DNA of 64,000 bases, taken from the NCBI RefSeq assembly GCF_040802235.1, contig NC_133169.1, forward strand, positions 46,941,034-47,005,033. The letters are read 5' to 3'. Source of the DNA: Manis javanica. Lineage: Eukaryota; Chordata; Mammalia; Pholidota; Manidae. Both the position numbers and the translations under genes were made by a program. This document shows, piece after piece, positions 60,057 through 64,000 of the stretch. Every line of letters begins with the position of its first letter. Within the stretch, counting starts at the first letter, position 1. The notes under the pieces were generated by a model, which had not been told where the DNA came from, searched no databases, and saw only the letters and a program-made list of their open reading frames with translations.

Positions 60057-60689
60057 GGTACTCTACAAGAAGATATGTCAAAGAAATAATCAATCCTCCC
60101 ATGTTTTCCTCCATATGCTACCTCTATAGCTTTTCTTCTTCCTTCCTAATTACAACCCTTAAATAGAATTCATGCCTCATATCGAATTTACCGAGCATCA
60201 TAATTCCTCCAGGTGGTAAAGATACCTCGAGACAAATGCTGGCCATAGAAGCCACAGGGCATAAATCTGTAAATAAGTAAAAAGCTAACCTTTTCAAACA
60301 ATATGGCTTCTCCCTCAGTTACCAACTTTACATTTCCCTGTATGGCCCTGGAAGATGACTGGTTAGCCAGAGACGGGTAAGATTCCTCAAGGGAGGAACA
60401 ACCTAAGACAGGCACAGTCGCAGGAGGGCCATCAGCTGAGAAATCGGGGAACAACAGTGGTGAAGCTTAAAACCTCACCCTCCCTGTTTTGAGAGAAATC
60501 TTCTGCATCCGTGGATGTTTTATTGCCCTTGTCTAGCTCGGATTAGCACATAGTCTACAGGCACACACCTGATCATCTACAATTGCTCTCTTACAACACT
60601 AAACTATATTTTCTACCTTTATCTTGCATCTACCTACCACTTCAGCATTTTATTAAAAATAAAAATAATAATAATAATAAAGGGAGAAA

Positions 60690-61005
60690 TGTGGGATCCA
60701 CATATAAATCAAGTATAAAAATCAAACAAATATTCATATTTGACCTGATTGTTTATAGTTCATAATGCATGATCAAAATCGAAAGTTTCTGTGATGAATG
60801 CCCTTGTACTGTTCACCATGTACATTCACTATGTAAGAATTCGTTCACCATGTAAGAATTTGATCATTATGCTTCAGAAGATTGGAGACTGACGAGAATT
60901 AGGCCTGAGATGAATTAATGATTGTGCATTGAGCATTGACCCCCTCTACAGAATTTTATTGTTGTTAACAACCATTTGATCAATAAATATGAGAGATGCC
61001 CTCTC
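60690..61005 (+). repeat. LTR (U3-R) of composite B
   Basis: It starts TGTGGGATCC right after AAAGGGAGAAA (60,679-60,689), carries AATAAA at 60,982-60,987 and ends GATGCCCTCTC before the A tail. U5 is absent. The non-coding ERV sequence between env and the tract (60,057-60,678) includes an (AAT)n stretch at about 60,660-60,679. Confidence 0.78.
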
Positions 61006-61009
61006 AAAA

Positions 61010-61024
61010 AAAAATGGTTGAATT
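61010..61024. repeat. Target-site duplication of composite B (3' side)
   Basis: AAAAATGGTTGAATT; identical to 53,645-53,659. The first A residues overlap the poly(A) tail. Confidence 0.92.
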
Positions 61025-62377
61025 CTTATTTATTTACTTGTTTCTGCACTTGCTCTCTCTATCTCCCATGGACCTCTGAGTTCTGCAAAATCAGGGATTT
61101 CATCTCTCTCATTCCCAGTGCATTCCCACGTCAGAGCACAGTGGCTGGTACACAGCACATGCTAAATAGAGACAGAAAGTCGCTGTTGAGAAGGATAACC
61201 CTGTATATTCCTCAAAATCTGTGCATTGTTTTGCCACTTCCAAAATTTAGTTTTAGTAATCTAAAAGTCAGTTTCCTCCTCCTGACAGCATTTTTTTGTC
61301 CTATACCTTTCACATTCTTGATGTCCTCTGAACTATTCTACTGCTCCTAGGAGACAGGAATTAATATTCCAGGACAGTAATGAAAAATTGAATGCGCTAT
61401 GATTCTATTGTTTAATTAATGCCTCTGCATCATCTTTTCACTTTGATTTTTTTCTATCATTAAGTTCTGGTTCTTTATTGAAATTTATTTAGTATGCCCA
61501 AGTGATTATGGAGGAGCACAGTCATGGACATTTGTCGTGGAAGAATTAAAGGGCATTTATAATTTATAATGCTTTCATTTCACTGTGATTATAATACTTA
61601 CCATTTTTTGGTTAAGGTAGTGGGCACAATTAAACAATTTTCTCTACAGTTATTCCCCAGAAGTGAAGGTTATAGCCATTTCTCCTATAAGAATATTGAC
61701 TCATTTTTTAAGTTGTTTGCTTAAATAGATTTAAATTACTTTAGTTAATTGAAAGAACCAGGTATTCAAGCTAGGCTTGCCTCATTTAAAAACTGGTATG
61801 TGTTCAGTCCCAAGGTTATTTTTCATATACTTGAAAGTGACTTTTATTCAGGGTCTTCATGGTTTAGAGCCTACATGGAGAACAGAATAGCCTTATTTTG
61901 TGAATAACTTCAGATTGCATGTTCCTATTCACAATATCAAACAATGAAAATAAATGCTCTGTTGTATTGGGGGGCTACATATTTCAAAGATAAAACTTGG
62001 TGTTCTACATGCAGTTCCATGTATTTTAGACATTCTATATGCATGACTGCAAGAACAAACTTGGAGGAACATTCACATGATCTAAGGTGATTATGAAGGT
62101 GTCTACTGTATTTTGTGATTAAAGATTATGGATAAGAGTCCTAAGTTTAGTGGGCTACCAAGCTACTTTAATGTTAAAACCATAGCCTTATGAAAAATAT
62201 CATATCCTATTGGTCTAATGTTATAAAAAATACCCATATATCCCATTTCCCAAAACTCCCTAGAAAACTATTAACGCTTGCATTCTCTAAATAAGTGAAA
62301 GTAAAGCCTTTCTGCAAAACATGTTCACAACACTTGTTTACAATTACATGCAAACCCCAAAGCCAAAAGCAACAGGC
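61025..62377 (+). repeat. Tandem unit U3, second part, upstream of an OR pseudogene
   Basis: This continues the homology to U1 (from 33,661) and U2 (from 40,795). It includes an L2 3' fragment at about 61,068-61,175 and the proximal upstream region of the OR. No separate gene is seen. Confidence 0.6.
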
Positions 62378-63323
62378 ATGATCAACAAGAGCTTCCCAGC
62401 CGGCTTCATCCTTCTGGGCTGCTCTGAAAAGCCACAGCTAGAAACCGTTCTCTTCTGGGCTGTGATCCTCTTGTACACCATGATCGTCCTCTCCAATCTG
62501 ACCATCATCCTTATCTCCTGTGTGGACCCTCATCTCTACACCCCCATGTACTTCTTCCTCAGCAATCTCCCCTTCCTGGATCTCTGCTACACCACAGCTG
62601 CTGTGCCCCAGATGTTGTCCAACCTGTGGGGGCCAGACAAGAGCATCACCTACACAGGCTGTGTCCTCCAAGTCTGTGTGTTGCTCTGTCTTGGGGCCAC
62701 AGAAGGCGTCATGCTGGTGGTGATGGCCTTCGACTGCTATGTCGCTATCTGCCGGCCCCTGCACTACACCGTCATCATGAACCGTCTGCTGTGCTGGAAG
62801 CTGGTGCTCACGGCCTGGCTGTGCGGCCTGATGGAATCTGTGACCCAAACCCCCGTCACATTCCAGCTTCCCTTCTGTGCTCACCACCACCTGGATGACT
62901 TTTTATGCCAAGTTCCTGAACTCATACATCTGTCCTGTGGGGACACCACTGCCAGTGAGTGGCAGATGACCATCTCTGCTGTTCTCTTCACCATTGTGCC
63001 AGTGGGGTTAATCCTGACTTTCTATGGCTTCATAGCTCAAGCCTTGGGGAAAATCCAGTCTGAGGAGGAAAAGCAGAAGGCTGTTGCCACCTACTCCTCC
63101 CAGAGGTCGTCATGTTCTATGGGACAGTGGCTGTGGTGTACACAGACCCTAAGAACCAACTTGCTTCCAAACATGGCAAGTTTGTCACCTTCATCTTCAC
63201 CATGGTTACACACTGATGAACCCCCTCATCTGCAACCTGCAGAACAAAGAGGTGAAGGGGGCCCTGAAAAGACTCCTGAGGAAGGGGGACAGCGTGAGGG
63301 GAAAGAATAAATTGAGTTTTTGA
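62378..63323 (+). pseudogene. Olfactory receptor pseudogene, OR2 family, C-terminal frameshifts
   Basis: This is an odorant receptor frame starting at ATG 62,378 (MINKSFPAGFILL; NKS sequon; an in-frame ATG at 62,321 would add an unusual 19-residue leader). The TM1-TM5 region is open and typical, with [31 protein letters not shown] and intact loop cysteines. The coupling motif reads FDCYVAICRPLHY, so the key Arg is Cys (CGC to TGC). After KAVATYSSQ a 7-nt deletion (near 63,103) shifts the frame before TM6, and a further one-base loss near 63,211 shifts it again. The last frame carries MNPLICNLQNKEVKGALKRLL to a stop at 63,321-63,323. Without TM6-TM7 no functional receptor is possible. It is a close paralogue of the 42.2 kb and 3.6 kb loci. 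Confidence 0.92.
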
Positions 63324-64000
63324 ACTGGAACTAATTTGAAAATCATGATCTGCACCCACTCTACATTGGAGAGTCTGAATTTTAATTAGAGGTGGGAGGG
63401 CTTAGGACAAAGGAAGTACTTAATGAATTATTCTTTATTCCTAATAATTTACAAGTAATTTTGGTAAGAAAAAAATCTGTCCTTTTGTCCACCTATTAAC
63501 TGTTCCATGGGGAGGAATGCTGTTTGCAGAGTTAGTTGGATGAATTCATGATTTTTTAATAGCATATGAAGTAACAACATTTCAATATTAGAAAGCCATC
63601 AAATTATGTGTTATCTGCTATACCTGTTTAAATTTTTTTAAATGAATGTAACTGTACTCCACGAACTCAATTACATAAGACATCTTGGGTATAAAGAAGT
63701 GCTTTCGGCATACATTTTGCTATATTCTTCTTTTATTTAGAATTTTCATAAGACATACCCATGAGAGTGAGAATCCTCTGGGGTACTCATTCCAGAGGAT
63801 GTACAGGCTCTCATCCCATGAGACAGAAGGATGTTTAAACCCAAACTCAATCTCTGTGTGATTACAAATATGGTACATATTTGTTTCAAATCTATTCTAC
63901 CTACATTATACAAAGCCATCTTTAAATAAAACAAAGGATAAAATAAAACTCACTGCCTCATGGATTCTCTATGTTATCTCCTTTTTGGTAAAGTGGTAAA
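63324..64000. other. Flank downstream of the last OR pseudogene
   Basis: The start resembles the 3' flank at 43.1 kb (CATGATC, and TTTGAACTGGA/CTTGGAGGA wording). No gene is seen to the window end. Confidence 0.4.

Larger units (their letters stand above)
53660..61009 (+). mobile_element. Composite L1-ERV retrotransposon, copy B
   Basis: This is a single insertion of about 7.35 kb. An L1 (53,660-59,208) is followed by ERV sequence (59,209-60,689), U3-R (60,690-61,005) and a poly(A) tail of 9 A, part of which overlaps the duplication. The perfect 15-bp duplication encloses the whole unit. The LTR AATAAA is at 60,982-60,987, 18 bases before the tail. No duplication lies at the L1/ERV junction (59,208/59,209). 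The paralogous units U1 (33,646-33,660) and U2 (40,780-40,794) show the uninterrupted site. The perfect duplication makes this the younger of the two large copies. Confidence 0.9.

Noticed and set aside
59209-61009. An independent ERV lying next to an L1 by chance
   Set aside because: The same junction occurs at copy A, and the only duplications found flank the whole unit.

Overview
The window reads as mammalian nuclear DNA: AT-rich, full of LINE-1, L2, MIR and endogenous retrovirus (ERV) sequence, with single-exon olfactory receptor (OR) reading frames. I saw no Alu, B1/B2, ruminant, equine or carnivore tRNA-type SINEs. Together with L1 and ERV activity this suggests a SINE-poor laurasiatherian such as a pangolin, but that is inference. 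I found no intact cellular protein-coding gene. The locus is part of an OR cluster in decay: three OR2-family (OR2C/OR2G-like) loci and one OR2T-like locus, all broken.

Layout. 1-2.4 kb: tail of an old ERV (env remnant plus 3' LTR). 2.4-4.5 kb: OR pseudogene on the minus strand with its duplicated flank. 4.5-12.9 kb: mostly unassigned intergenic DNA with a MIR and a (CA)n. 13.0-14.0 kb: OR2T-like frame with one frameshift. 14-19 kb: old L1, L2 and LTR fragments. 19.1-38.1 kb: a large diverged inverted duplication (arms about 3.4 kb) around a spacer that holds an ERV gag remnant (30.4-32.2 kb) and a copy of the OR-upstream sequence without its OR (32.2-34.4 kb). 39.2-43.1 kb and about 50.3-63.3 kb: direct duplicates, each ending in an OR pseudogene. 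47-50.3 kb: decayed L1.

The main discovery is a composite retrotransposon present three times. Copy A (22,044-29,894, minus) and copy B (53,660-61,009, plus) each consist of a 5'-complete L1 joined, at the same junction, to the 3' part of a retrovirus (env transmembrane region, polypurine tract, U3-R), ending in a poly(A) tract just downstream of the AATAAA in the LTR. Target-site duplications flank the whole L1+ERV unit (15/15 bp for B, 15/18 for A), not the L1 alone. Paralogous empty sites elsewhere in the window confirm the boundaries. Copy C (43,619-44,968) is a 5'-truncated derivative that read through the LTR poly(A) site, carried about 625 bp of source-locus DNA and ended at a second poly(A) signal with an (AAAAT)n tail; it too has its own duplication (15/16 bp). 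The unit therefore appears to move as one RNA by L1 target-primed reverse transcription with a borrowed retroviral 3' end. A and B share a stop at codon 119 of ORF2, which suggests the source was not autonomous.

All family assignments come from reading the sequence and from knowledge of the families; no database search was run. Boundaries of old repeats are approximate.
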